Positions 43,144-52,139 of a stretch of 64,000 nt of DNA are shown piece by piece. The DNA is from Clavibacter sp. A6099 (lineage in GTDB: Bacteria > Actinomycetota > Actinomycetes > Actinomycetales > Microbacteriaceae). The position numbers were made by a program, and so were the translations under genes. The notes under the pieces were generated by a model. That model made no database searches. It was not told the origin of the DNA and saw only the letters and a program-made list of their open reading frames with translations. The stretch's first letter is position 1. The number at the start of each line of letters is the position of its first letter. The stretch spans positions 1,426,001 through 1,490,000 of the forward strand of contig NZ_CP083439.1 in the NCBI RefSeq assembly GCF_021919125.1. Reading direction: 5' to 3'.

Positions 43144-44229
43144 GTGACGACTTCTGGGACGCCCTCCGCCCGCGACACGGCCACCCTCGGGAGCGCGGGG
43201 GAGCTGGCGACCCTGGCGCGGATCCTCCCGCACCTGCCCGCATCCGACGACGCCGACGTCGGCCCCGGCGACGACTGCGCGGTCGTGCGGGCGCCCGACG
43301 GCCGCTTCGTGATCACGACGGACATGATGATCGAGGGCCCGGACTTCCGCCTCGCCTGGTCGTCCCCCCACGACCTCGGTCGGCGCGCCGCGACCTCGAA
43401 CCTCGCCGACGTGGCCGCAATGGGCGCCCGGCCGACCGCGCTCCTCGTCGCCATCGCCGCCCCCGCGGACACGCGCGTCGCCGACCTCGAGGCCCTCGCC
43501 GACGGGCTGCGGGAGGGCTGCCTCCTCCAGGCGCCCGGCTGCGGCGTCGTGGGCGGCGACCTGTCCGTCTCGGACGCGCTCGTGATCACGATCACGGCCA
43601 CCGGCGACCTCGAGGGGCGCGATCCCGTGCTGCGCTCCGGCGCACGGCCCGGGGACGTTATCGCGGTGGCGGGCGCTCTCGGCATGGCCGCGGCCGGGGT
43701 GCGCCTCCTGTTCGACCACGCCAGGAGCGCCGACGCGGACGGCGTCCCCGTCCCCGACGCCGGGCTCGCCCGGGCGCTGCGTGCCTCCCATCCGGACGCC
43801 GTCGAGGCCCAGCTGGCGCCCGTCGCGCCGCTGACGGCGGGGGTCGACGCGGCGCGCGCCGGGGCGACCGCCATGCTCGACGTGTCCGACGGCCTCCTGC
43901 TCGACCTCGGCCGCATGTCGCGCGCGAGCGGCGTGGGCATCGACCTCGGATCCGCCGCCCTCGCCGACGACGCGCGCCGGGTCGCCGCCGCGCACCCGTC
44001 CCTGCCGCCGCTGGCGCTCGACCTCGTGCTCACCGGGGGAGAGGACCACGCGCTGGTCGCGGCGTTCCCGGCCGAGGCGACGCTGCCGGATCCGTTCCGG
44101 GAGATCGGCCGGGTGTCCGCCGCGGGTGCCGCGGGCCCGGCCGTGACGGTCGACGGCGGGCCGTACGAGGGGCCGCGCACGACGCTCGGCGGGTGGGATC
44201 CGTACGCCGACTGGGACGGGGCGCGCTAG
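43144..44229 (+). CDS. thiL: Thiamine-monophosphate kinase
   Basis: A 361-residue kinase making thiamine diphosphate from the monophosphate. Signatures of the AIR-synthase-like fold are visible: VGPGDDCAVV, TTDMMIEGPDFRL with metal ligands, DLGRRAATSNLADVAAMGA, the GGDLS loop, DVSDGLL, and LTGGEDHAL at the C-terminal half. GTG 43144 is chosen for its -10 spacing; no ribosome site is needed in a leaderless mRNA. Its stop shares CTAG with that of rsmD. Confidence 0.94.
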   Translation: MTTSGTPSARDTATLGSAGELATLARILPHLPASDDADVGPGDDCAVVRAPDGRFVITTDMMIEGPDFRLAWSSPHDLGRRAATSNLADVAAMGARPTALLVAIAAPADTRVADLEALADGLREGCLLQAPGCGVVGGDLSVSDALVITITATGDLEGRDPVLRSGARPGDVIAVAGALGMAAAGVRLLFDHARSADADGVPVPDAGLARALRASHPDAVEAQLAPVAPLTAGVDAARAGATAMLDVSDGLLLDLGRMSRASGVGIDLGSAALADDARRVAAAHPSLPPLALDLVLTGGEDHALVAAFPAEATLPDPFREIGRVSAAGAAGPAVTVDGGPYEGPRTTLGGWDPYADWDGAR

Positions 44230-44840
44230 GGCGCGGGCCGCTCCGCGTCGTCGGGCTCGGCGTCGTCGTCGGGCGACACGGCGACCGCCCACCAAAGGAC
44301 CGTGTCGCCGTACGCCTTGCGGCGGTCGAGCTCCAGCCCCGCGGGCCACGCCGGCTCGGCGGAGCGCGAGCTGCGCTCGACCATGACCACGGCGCCGTCG
44401 ACGAGCCGCGGCACGAGCGCGGCCAGCTCCTCCGCGAGCTCGGCGTCGCCGACCTCGTAGGGCGGATCCAGGAACGCGACGTCGTAGGAGCCGCGGTCGC
44501 CCGCGAGGAAGGCGCGCACGCTCTGGGCGGCCACCCGGATCCGGGGAGCGGAACCCCTCGGGGCCGCGCGCTCGACGATGCCCGCGTTCGACCGGCAGAC
44601 GGCCGCCGCCGGCACCGCGCGCTCCACGAGGACGACCTCGCGAGCGCCGCGGCTGGCGGCCTCGAGCCCGAGGGCCCCGGATCCGGCGTACAGGTCGAGG
44701 ACGCGCGCGCCGTCGAGCGCGTCGCGCGCCTCGAGCCCGGAGAACAGCGCCTCGCGCACGCGGTCGCTCGTGGGGCGCGTCCCGGTCCTCGGCACGCGGA
44801 GGACGAGGGAGCCGGCGAACCCGGCGACGATGCGGGTCAC
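44226..44840 (-). CDS. rsmD: 16S rRNA (guanine-966-N2)-methyltransferase
   Basis: A 204-residue methyltransferase for G966 of 16S rRNA. It opens TRIVAGFAGSLVL, has RPTSDRVREALFSGLE, the SAM motif LDLYAGSGALGLEAASRGA, and the catalytic FLDPPYE near residue 140. GTG 44840 is chosen because the family starts TRI(I/V)AG; the frame is open further upstream only as a short-lived extension. The stop of a 17-codon upstream ORF overlaps this GTG. It is inverted relative to recG and coaD, with which it is usually collinear. Confidence 0.92.
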   Translation of the reverse strand: MTRIVAGFAGSLVLRVPRTGTRPTSDRVREALFSGLEARDALDGARVLDLYAGSGALGLEAASRGAREVVLVERAVPAAAVCRSNAGIVERAAPRGSAPRIRVAAQSVRAFLAGDRGSYDVAFLDPPYEVGDAELAEELAALVPRLVDGAVVMVERSSRSAEPAWPAGLELDRRKAYGDTVLWWAVAVSPDDDAEPDDAERPAP

Positions 44841-44890
44841 GACGGTCGCCCGGCGGGACGCGGGACGGCGGCGTTCGGAGCGGGGTGCAC
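44837..44890 (-). CDS. Seventeen-codon upstream ORF before rsmD
   Basis: GTG 44890 lies 8 nt after TAGCGT (44904-44899) and opens an 18-codon frame in a different phase from rsmD. It ends at TGA 44839-44837, which overlaps the rsmD GTG as GTGA. The peptide is Pro/Ala/Arg-rich (starting MHPAPNAAVPRP). The arrangement fits termination-reinitiation control of rsmD, which has no strong ribosome site. Inference from sequence only. Confidence 0.35.
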   Translation of the reverse strand: MHPAPNAAVPRPAGRPS

Positions 44891-44898
44891 GGGCGACC

Positions 44899-44904
44899 AC
44901 GCTA
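44899..44904 (-). promoter_or_regulatory. -10 (TAGCGT) of rsmD
   Basis: On the minus strand the hexamer ends 8 nt before the GTG of a short upstream ORF and 58 nt before rsmD. Confidence 0.5.
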
Positions 44905-44955
44905 CCCGGCCTGTCCGCCCCCGGAGGCGGGCCGGACGCTCCCGGATCCCTCACG

Positions 44956-44961
44956 TATGCT
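44956..44961 (+). promoter_or_regulatory. -10 (TATGCT) of the MoxR operon
   Basis: The hexamer predicts a start near 44968 and a 25-nt leader carrying a GGAGG ribosome site 6 nt before GTG 44993. Confidence 0.5.
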
Positions 44962-44992
44962 GCCAACACGCCCACGACGCTGGAGGACCTCC

Positions 44993-46069
44993 GTGACGAG
45001 TCCCGAGTCCGAGTCCGTTCCCCTGCACGCCGGATCGAGCCCGCACCCCGCCCGCATCCGCGCCGCCGCGCGCCAGGCCGACCACGCGCCCGCCATGCCG
45101 CTGGAGGAGGTGCGCCGTCTCGCCGAGCTGATCCTCGGCAACATCGACTCGGTCATGTCCGGCAAGCACGACGCCACCCGCATGGCGCTCACCGTGTTCC
45201 TCTCCGGCGGCCACCTCCTCATCGAGGACGTGCCGGGCGTCGGCAAGACCATGCTCGCCAAGGCGCTCGCGCGCAGCGTCGACTGCACCGTCAACCGGAT
45301 CCAGTTCACGCCCGACCTGCTCCCGTCCGACGTCACGGGCGTCTCCGTATACAGCCAGGCCGACCACCGCTTCGAGTTCCAGCCGGGCGCCGTGTTCGCC
45401 AACATCGTCATCGGCGACGAGATCAACCGGGCGAGCCCCAAGACCCAGTCGGCGCTCCTGGAGTGCATGGAGGAGGGGCAGGTCACGGTCGACGGCGTCA
45501 CGCATCCGCTGCAGCAGCCCTTCACGGTGGTGGCCACGCAGAACCCCGTCGAGATGGAGGGCACGTACGCGCTCCCCGAGGCGCAGCGCGACCGCTTCAT
45601 GGCCCGGATCTCCATGGGCTACCCCGACGCCTCCGCCGAGCTCGCCATGCTCCGCTCCCGCGACACGGTGAGCCCGCTCGACGAGCTGCGGCCCGTGGTC
45701 GACGCGGAGGACCTCGACGCGATGATGCACGCGGCCCGCGGCGTATACGTGTCCGACCCGGTGTCGCGCTACACCGTCGCGATCGTGCAGGCCACGCGCG
45801 GCCACGAGGACATCCGCCTCGGCGCGAGCCCCCGCGCGACGCTCCAGCTGATCCGCGCCGCCAAGACCCGGGCGGCGCTCGACGGGCGGGACTTCGTCCT
45901 GCCGGACGACATCGACGCCCTCGCCGCGCCCGTGCTCGCGCACCGGCTCGTCGCGACCGGCCGTGCGCTCGGCCAGCGCGGCCGCGGGCAGGCGGCGGTC
46001 GTCGAGATCCTCGAGCGCATCGTCGCCTCCACCGCCGTGCCGCTGAGCGCCGCGGGACGGACGCGCTGA
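44993..46069 (+). CDS. MoxR-family AAA+ ATPase
   Basis: A 358-residue chaperone-like ATPase. Walker A is in IEDVPGVGKTMLAKALA (about residues 80-95), Walker B in VIGDEINRASPKTQSALLECM, and sensor 1 in VATQNPVE; the C-terminal lid runs from about 230. MoxR proteins commonly sit next to DUF58 proteins and help assemble or activate partner proteins, often at the cell surface. GGAGG precedes GTG 44993 by 6 nt. It leads a three-gene cluster with DUF58 and transglutaminase genes. Confidence 0.93.
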   Translation: MTSPESESVPLHAGSSPHPARIRAAARQADHAPAMPLEEVRRLAELILGNIDSVMSGKHDATRMALTVFLSGGHLLIEDVPGVGKTMLAKALARSVDCTVNRIQFTPDLLPSDVTGVSVYSQADHRFEFQPGAVFANIVIGDEINRASPKTQSALLECMEEGQVTVDGVTHPLQQPFTVVATQNPVEMEGTYALPEAQRDRFMARISMGYPDASAELAMLRSRDTVSPLDELRPVVDAEDLDAMMHAARGVYVSDPVSRYTVAIVQATRGHEDIRLGASPRATLQLIRAAKTRAALDGRDFVLPDDIDALAAPVLAHRLVATGRALGQRGRGQAAVVEILERIVASTAVPLSAAGRTR

Positions 46070-46073
46070 CCCC

Positions 46074-47402
46074 GTGCCGCCCCTCGCGCGCCTGATGCGC
46101 CGGATCGGCATCGAGGCCGTCCCGCACCCGACCCTCCGCGGCATCGCCCTGCTCGCCGCCGGGGTCGCCGCCTTCGCGGGCGCCTTCATCGCGGGGCGGC
46201 GCGAGTTCGTCTTCATCGGCGTCGCCCTCCTCGCTCTCCCGCTGCTCGCCGCCGCCTGGCTCGTGATCGCGCGGGTGCGGCTGCACGTCGAGCGCACCTT
46301 CACGTCGGAGGTCGTCGAGTCCGGGACGCCGACGACCGTGACCGTGTCCGTCGCGAACGCGGGGACCATGCCGACGCCCCGCTCCTGGGTGCTCGACCTC
46401 GTGCCCGGGTCCGACGGCGCGACGCCGCCGGCTGAGCTGCCGTCGATGCGGGGTCTCGCCCGCGGTTCCCGCCGCTCGTCGGCGCGGCCCGTCCTCCGCT
46501 ACGACCTCACACCCGAGCGGCGCGGGATCCACGAGGTGGGCCCGCTCGCCGTCGAGGAGCACGACCCGTTCCGCCTGATGGGGCTGCGGCACGTCGCGGG
46601 CGGCACCTCGCGCCTCGTCGTGACGCCGCGCCTGACGGACCTCGAGGCCGATCCCGGCGGGCAGGTCTCCTCCGAGGGCGAGTCCGAGCGCGTGCAGCGA
46701 CGCGCCGACGGCGGCGAGGACGACCTCGGCACGCGCGAGTACCGGGCGGGGGATCCGCTCCGCCGGGTGCACTGGCGTGCCACCGCCCGGCACGGCGAGC
46801 TCATGGTGCGGCAGGAGGAGCAGCGCTCGAGCCCCCGCTCGCTCGTGCTCCTCGACACGCGCGCGGCCGGCTTCCCGCAGCACGCCGACGACGACGGGGA
46901 GAGCGACCGGGCCTTCGAGCGCGCGGTCGCCTTCGCGGCGTCGGTGGGCGTCCACCTGCAGCGCGGCGGATACGCGGTGCACCTGATCGAGACGGCCGCG
47001 GGATCCGACCGCCAGGCCCCCGTCTCCGCGCGTCCCGGTGACGCCGCCGCGGAGGGCGACCTGCTCCTCCACCTCGCGGGCGTGCGTCCGGCCTCATCCG
47101 ACCCCGAGCGCGACGGCGTGCAGGAGGCCCTGGCCGACCTGCGCCGCAGCCGTCGCGCGGTCCCGATCCACGCCGTCCTCGGCCACCTCGACGAGGATGA
47201 GGCCCGGCGCCTCGCGGGCTTCGGCGCCGCGTGCCGCCCCGCGGTCGCGTTCCTCGCGCACGCGGGCCGCGTCGACGGCCGCGACGACGGCGAGGCCGTG
47301 CGGATCCTGCGCGAGTCCGGCTGGCGCACCGTCGTCCTCGACGAGGTCACCCGGCCCGCCGACGCCTGGAGCGCGGCCCGCGCCGAGGAGATGGCGCGAT
47401 GA
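46074..47402 (+). CDS. DUF58-domain membrane protein
   Basis: A 442-residue protein with two adjacent hydrophobic helices near the N-terminus (about residues 20-65), a beta-rich external or linker part, and the DUF58 motif EYRAGDPLRRVHWRATARHG (about 222-241). A VWA-like cytoplasmic half follows. The family works with MoxR ATPases, but no biochemical role is settled. GTG 46074 is 4 bp after the moxR stop, with a weak ribosome site. The 3' end overlaps the transglutaminase gene by 4 nt. Confidence 0.85.
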   Translation: MPPLARLMRRIGIEAVPHPTLRGIALLAAGVAAFAGAFIAGRREFVFIGVALLALPLLAAAWLVIARVRLHVERTFTSEVVESGTPTTVTVSVANAGTMPTPRSWVLDLVPGSDGATPPAELPSMRGLARGSRRSSARPVLRYDLTPERRGIHEVGPLAVEEHDPFRLMGLRHVAGGTSRLVVTPRLTDLEADPGGQVSSEGESERVQRRADGGEDDLGTREYRAGDPLRRVHWRATARHGELMVRQEEQRSSPRSLVLLDTRAAGFPQHADDDGESDRAFERAVAFAASVGVHLQRGGYAVHLIETAAGSDRQAPVSARPGDAAAEGDLLLHLAGVRPASSDPERDGVQEALADLRRSRRAVPIHAVLGHLDEDEARRLAGFGAACRPAVAFLAHAGRVDGRDDGEAVRILRESGWRTVVLDEVTRPADAWSAARAEEMAR

Positions 47403-49933
47403 CCGACCTCGACGCCGTCGGACTGGGTGGCCGCGAGCGCTGGAGCGTCGAGCCGCGCCCGCTGCCGGGCGAGCGCTCGGGCGGACGCGGCCGCGGCGAC
47501 GGATCCGGCCCTCGCGGCCGTGTTCACGGCGCCGGCCGCGCCGCCGCCCGCTGGCCGCTCACCGCCGCGCTGGGCGTCGCCCTCCTCGCGGGAGCCGCCA
47601 GCCTGCACCTGCTCGTCGAGCCGGGCGCCTGGTTCCTGCTCTGCATCGTGGTCGTCGCCGCCGTGCTCGGGACCGCCGCCCTGCTCCGCTCCGTCGGCGT
47701 GCCGCGCCTGCTCGCGTCGGCGGGCGGCCTCGTGCTCCTCGTGCTCCTCCTGACGCTCGTCTTCGCCGCGCGCACCGCCGTCCTCGGCGTGATACCCACC
47801 CCGGACACCGTGCGCACGCTCCTCGCCGTCGGCGATCAGGCGGGCGGGGAGATCTACCGGCGCTCGGCGCCCGTGCCTCCGCTCGCCTCCATCGTGTTCG
47901 TGATCGTGGCCGCGGTCGGCGCTCTCGCGGTGGTGCTCGACGTGCTCGCGCACGCGCTCCGCCTCCCCGCCGTCACGGGGCTCCCGCTCCTCGTGCTCGT
48001 CTCGGTCCCCGGGGCCGTCCTCGTGGGCGAGTTCTCGATCGCGTCCTTCGCCGTCACGGCGCTCGCCTGGTTCGCGGTGCTCGCCGCCGACGCGCGCGAG
48101 AGCGACCGGGAGGGCGGGTGGAGCGGATCCGGCCTGCTCGGGGGATCCCGGCCCGCGCCTCCGCCCGCTCCGCGCCGCTCCTCGCCCGGCCGGTCGGCGG
48201 GATCCGCGCGCACGACGCTCGCCTCCGCGGGCGCGCTCGCGGGCGGGGCGGTCGTCCTGTCCCTCGTCGCGCCCGCGATCGTCCCGGGCCTCACCTCGGC
48301 GACCTTCCCGACGGCCTCCGGGTCCGGCCAGGGCGGCTCGCGCGTCGTCAACCCGATCCTCGACCTCGGCGACGACCTCCGCCGCCCCGTCGACGTGGAG
48401 GCGCTCCGGTACTCGACCGCGTCCCTCACGCCCCTCTACTTCAAGGTCACGACGCTCTCGCGCTTCGAGGGCGACGAGTGGGCGCCCTCGCCGCTGCGCC
48501 CGCCGGACGGGAACACCGTCGACGAGATCGGGCCCGACCTCGGATCCGGATCTGACGTCCCCGCCGAGGAGGTCGAGGCGCGCGTGCAGGTCGAGGGCTC
48601 CTCGAGCGCATGGCTGCCCGCGCCCTACGCGCCTCGCAGCGTCACCGGGCTCGAGGGCTCGTGGCGCTGGTCGGAGCAGGGCCTCGCGATCCGCTCGTCC
48701 GACTCCGACAGCCGCGACCAGAGCTACACCGTGACGAGCGAGCTGCCCCGCCCCGATCGCGCGCAGCTGGAGCAGGTGGCCCCCGCGACCGACGACGACC
48801 TCCAGCCGTACCTGCAGATCCCCGACGGCACCCCGGCCATCGTCGCCTCGACGACCGCCGACGTGCTCGCGGGCATCGACTCGCCCTACGACCAGGCGCT
48901 CGCGCTCCAGGACTTCTTCACGGGCGGGCAGTTCCGCTACTCGGAGGACGCGCCCGTCCAGCAGGGCTACGACGGCAGCGGCGTCGACGTGGTGGGGGAG
49001 TTCCTCCGCGTGCGCTCGGGCTACTGCGTGCACTTCGCGTCGGCCATGGCGATCATGGCGCGCGAGGCGGGCATCCCGTCGCGCGTGGCCGTGGGCTACC
49101 TGCCGGGCGACCAGGTCGGCCGCGACGGCGACCTCATCACCTACCGCGTCGGATCCCACGACCTGCACTCCTGGCCAGAGCTGTACTTCTCCGGCATCGG
49201 CTGGATCGCGTTCGAGCCGACCCCGGGCCGCGGCCAGGCAGCGCCCTACGCCCAGCCGTCGGCCGCGCCGACCGCCGGGCCCACGCCCTCGGCGACGCCG
49301 AGCGCGCCGACGGAGGCCACGCCGTCCGCGACGCCCGCGCCCACCGCGTCGGCCGCGCCCGGCGCGAGCGGCACCGCGGGCGTCCGGATCCCGTGGGCGG
49401 CCCTCGGCACGATCGCCCTCGTGCTCCTGGTGCTCGCCCTCCTCGCGACACCCGCCCTGCTGCGCCGGGCGCGCCGCTCCGGCCGGCTGCGCGCGCTCGA
49501 GGCGGGCGACGCCCCGGCGGGCACGGCATGGCGCGAGGCCGAGGACTCGGTCCTCGACCTCGGGATCCGCGTGCAGGACACCGAGTCGCCGCGCGAGCTC
49601 GGCCGCCGCCTCCAGGGCGACGACCCGTCGCTCGCCGACCCGATCGCGCTCCTGGTCACCGCCCGCGAGCGGGAGCGGTTCGCCCGCTCCGACGCGCCGG
49701 TGGATGCCGCGGCCGGTGCCGCGCAGGCCGCCGCGCTCGTGGCGCTGGGCGACGCGCTGCGCGCCCGCGCGGGCCGCGTCGACCGCATCCTCGCCCGCGT
49801 CGCCCCGCGCTCCCTCGTCCACCGCCGCCCGCGGGACGACGACGGGCCGGACGACGGCACCGCGGGCGCGCCACCGGCCCGGCCGGCCGACGGACAGCCC
49901 GCGTCGGACGCCCCTCGTACACTCGGGGGATGA
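47399..49933 (+). CDS. Membrane transglutaminase-like protein (DUF3488/TgpA type)
   Basis: An 844-residue protein with about six N-terminal helices (residues 50-310), an external transglutaminase core, a Pro/Thr/Ala-rich linker (about 615-660), a further helix near 670, and a cytoplasmic DUF4129-like tail. The catalytic Cys is Cys543 in RSGYCVHFASA and the His is His590 in HDLHSWPEL; the third residue position reads FEPTPG, Glu or Asp being normal there. It is the last of the MoxR/DUF58/transglutaminase set, usually thought to act on surface proteins or peptidoglycan. Start and stop overlap its neighbours by 4 nt each. Confidence 0.9.
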   Translation: MTDLDAVGLGGRERWSVEPRPLPGERSGGRGRGDGSGPRGRVHGAGRAAARWPLTAALGVALLAGAASLHLLVEPGAWFLLCIVVVAAVLGTAALLRSVGVPRLLASAGGLVLLVLLLTLVFAARTAVLGVIPTPDTVRTLLAVGDQAGGEIYRRSAPVPPLASIVFVIVAAVGALAVVLDVLAHALRLPAVTGLPLLVLVSVPGAVLVGEFSIASFAVTALAWFAVLAADARESDREGGWSGSGLLGGSRPAPPPAPRRSSPGRSAGSARTTLASAGALAGGAVVLSLVAPAIVPGLTSATFPTASGSGQGGSRVVNPILDLGDDLRRPVDVEALRYSTASLTPLYFKVTTLSRFEGDEWAPSPLRPPDGNTVDEIGPDLGSGSDVPAEEVEARVQVEGSSSAWLPAPYAPRSVTGLEGSWRWSEQGLAIRSSDSDSRDQSYTVTSELPRPDRAQLEQVAPATDDDLQPYLQIPDGTPAIVASTTADVLAGIDSPYDQALALQDFFTGGQFRYSEDAPVQQGYDGSGVDVVGEFLRVRSGYCVHFASAMAIMAREAGIPSRVAVGYLPGDQVGRDGDLITYRVGSHDLHSWPELYFSGIGWIAFEPTPGRGQAAPYAQPSAAPTAGPTPSATPSAPTEATPSATPAPTASAAPGASGTAGVRIPWAALGTIALVLLVLALLATPALLRRARRSGRLRALEAGDAPAGTAWREAEDSVLDLGIRVQDTESPRELGRRLQGDDPSLADPIALLVTARERERFARSDAPVDAAAGAAQAAALVALGDALRARAGRVDRILARVAPRSLVHRRPRDDDGPDDGTAGAPPARPADGQPASDAPRTLGG
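49918..49923 (+). promoter_or_regulatory. -10 (TACACT) of recG, leaderless
   Basis: The hexamer lies inside the 3' end of the transglutaminase gene and ends 6 nt before the recG ATG (49930). Confidence 0.55.
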
Positions 49934-52113
49934 CCGGATCCGACGCCGCGCTCGCGGGCGTCGTGGGCGGCCGCACCGCGGGCGTGCTGCAGAAGGCGTT
50001 CGGCCTGCGCACGGTGGCCGACCTCCTCGAGCACCTCCCGCGCCGCTACGCCCGACGCGGCGAGCTCACGGCCCTGGCCGAGCTGCCCGTCGACCAGCAG
50101 GCCACCATCGTCGCCGAGGTGCGCGAGGTGCGCGAGCGGCCGATGCGGGCGCGGCGCGGCAGCATCCTCGAGGTGCGGATCACCGACGGCCGCGGCTTCC
50201 TCACCCTCACCTTCTTCAACCAGGCGTGGCGCGCGAAGGACCTGGTGCCGGGCGTCCGCGGGATCTTCGCGGGCAAGGTCAGCGACTACCGCGGCGCCCT
50301 GCAGCTCGCCCATCCCGACTACGAGCTCTTCGACGCGCACGAGGGCCCGGAGCTCTCCGGCGGCGAGCCCGACGCGGCCGCGCGCCGCTGGGCCGAGATG
50401 CCCATCCCGATCTACCCGGCCACCGCCTCCATGGCGAGCTGGCAGGTCGCGAAGTCGGTGGAGCTGGCCCTCGACGCGGTCGACGACCTGGAGGATCCCG
50501 TCCCCGCCGACGTGCGCGCCGAGCGCGGCCTGCTCCCGTACCGCGAGGCGCTCGAGGGCGTGCACCGTCCCGAGAAGGACGTCGACTGGCGACGCGGCCG
50601 CGACGCCCTGCGCTTCCAGGAGGCGTTCGTCCTCCAGACCGCGCTCCTGCAGCGGCGGCAGGCGGCGCGCGCCCTGCCCGCCACGCCGCGGATCCCGACC
50701 CCGGGCGGCCACCTCGACCGGCTCGACGCCCAGCTGCCCTTCGAGCTCACGGGCGACCAGCGGCTCGTCGGCGAGGAGATCGCGACCGACATGGCGCGCA
50801 CCTGGCCCATGAACCGGCTCGTGCAGGGCGAGGTCGGCTCCGGCAAGACGCTCGTCGCGCTCCGGGCGATGCTCGCGGTCGCCGACACAGGCGGGCAGTC
50901 CGCGCTGCTCGCGCCCACCGAGGTGCTAGCGAGCCAGCACCTCCGCTCGCTCACGGCGTCGCTCGGGCCGGACCTCGCGGCGGAGCTCATGCCGACCCTG
51001 CTCACCGGCCAGCTCTCGACCGCCGAGCGCAAGCGCGCGCTGCTGCGCATCGTGAGCGGGCAGGCGCGCATCGTCGTGGGCACGCACGCGCTGCTCGGCG
51101 ACCGCGTCGAGTTCCTCGACCTGGGACTCGTCGTGGTCGACGAGCAGCACCGATTCGGGGTGGACCAGCGCGAGGCGCTGCGGCGGAAGGGCGGCACCCC
51201 GCCGCACGTCCTCGTCCTCACGGCCACGCCCATCCCGCGCACGGTCGCCATGACCGTGTTCGGCGACCTCGACGTCTCGACCATCGCCGAGCTGCCGAGC
51301 GGGCGGCAGCCCATCGAGTCGTTCGTCGTCCCGCTGCACGAGCACCCGGGCTGGATCGAGCGGGTCTGGGAGCGCACGGCCGAGGAGATCCAGAAGGGGC
51401 GGCAGGCGTTCGTCGTCTGCCCGGCGATCGACCCGCAGGATCCCGACGCGGAGGACGAGGATGCCGCCGAGGGGGCCGACGACGCGCCCACGCGGCCGTC
51501 GCTCGCCACCGTCACCGAGGTCGACGCGCTGCTCGCGGCGCACCCGCGCCTCGGATCCGTCCGCCGGGCCGTGCTGCACGGCCGCATGTCGGGGGAGGAG
51601 AAGGACCGCGTGATGCGCGCGTTCTCCGCGGGGGACATCGACCTCATCGTCGCCACCACCGTCATCGAGGTCGGCGTGGACGTCCCGAACGCCTCGACCA
51701 TGGTGATCCTCGACGCCGACCGCTTCGGCGTCTCGCAGCTGCACCAGCTCCGCGGTCGCGTGGGTCGCGGCGGCGTGCCCGGGCTCTGCCTCATGGTCAC
51801 GCACGCCGAGCCCGAGACCGTCGCGCGCGAGCGGGTGGACGCGGTGGCCGCGACGCTCGACGGATTCGAGCTCGCCCGCGTCGACCTCGAGCTCCGCCGC
51901 GAGGGCAACGTCCTCGGCACGAACCAGTCCGGCGGGCGCTCGTCGCTCCGGCTGCTGCGCGTCGCGCAGGACGGCGACCTCATCGAGTCCGCGCGCGAGC
52001 ACGCCCACGACGTGCTCGAGGCGTCGCCTGACCTCCAGGGCCATCCCGCGCTCGCCCGCGCGCTCGCCCGCCGGCTCGACGACGAGGAGCGCGCCTTCCT
52101 CGACAAGAACTAG
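49930..52113 (+). CDS. recG: ATP-dependent DNA helicase RecG
   Basis: A 727-residue superfamily 2 helicase that regresses stalled forks and processes Holliday junctions. The N-terminal wedge/OB domain spans about 50-165, Walker A is VQGEVGSGKTLVAL (near 297), motif II is VVDEQHRFG, motif III LTATPIPRT, and motifs V-VI include TTVIEVGVDVPNA and QLHQLRGRVGRG. The usual C-terminal TRG-like hook follows. The ATG overlaps the preceding stop as ATGA, but a -10 six bases upstream suggests its own leaderless transcript. Confidence 0.96.
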   Translation: MTGSDAALAGVVGGRTAGVLQKAFGLRTVADLLEHLPRRYARRGELTALAELPVDQQATIVAEVREVRERPMRARRGSILEVRITDGRGFLTLTFFNQAWRAKDLVPGVRGIFAGKVSDYRGALQLAHPDYELFDAHEGPELSGGEPDAAARRWAEMPIPIYPATASMASWQVAKSVELALDAVDDLEDPVPADVRAERGLLPYREALEGVHRPEKDVDWRRGRDALRFQEAFVLQTALLQRRQAARALPATPRIPTPGGHLDRLDAQLPFELTGDQRLVGEEIATDMARTWPMNRLVQGEVGSGKTLVALRAMLAVADTGGQSALLAPTEVLASQHLRSLTASLGPDLAAELMPTLLTGQLSTAERKRALLRIVSGQARIVVGTHALLGDRVEFLDLGLVVVDEQHRFGVDQREALRRKGGTPPHVLVLTATPIPRTVAMTVFGDLDVSTIAELPSGRQPIESFVVPLHEHPGWIERVWERTAEEIQKGRQAFVVCPAIDPQDPDAEDEDAAEGADDAPTRPSLATVTEVDALLAAHPRLGSVRRAVLHGRMSGEEKDRVMRAFSAGDIDLIVATTVIEVGVDVPNASTMVILDADRFGVSQLHQLRGRVGRGGVPGLCLMVTHAEPETVARERVDAVAATLDGFELARVDLELRREGNVLGTNQSGGRSSLRLLRVAQDGDLIESAREHAHDVLEASPDLQGHPALARALARRLDDEERAFLDKN

Positions 52114-52127
52114 GGGAGCGCCCCCCG

Positions 52128-52133
52128 TAGGCT
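52128..52133 (+). promoter_or_regulatory. -10 (TAGGCT) of coaD, leaderless
   Basis: The hexamer ends 6 nt before ATG 52140. Confidence 0.6.
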
Positions 52134-52139
52134 GGCGGG

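Noticed and set aside
50046-52106. Long minus-strand open frames opposite recG
   Set aside because: They lack ribosome sites and domains and are Arg/Ser-rich GC shadows of recG.
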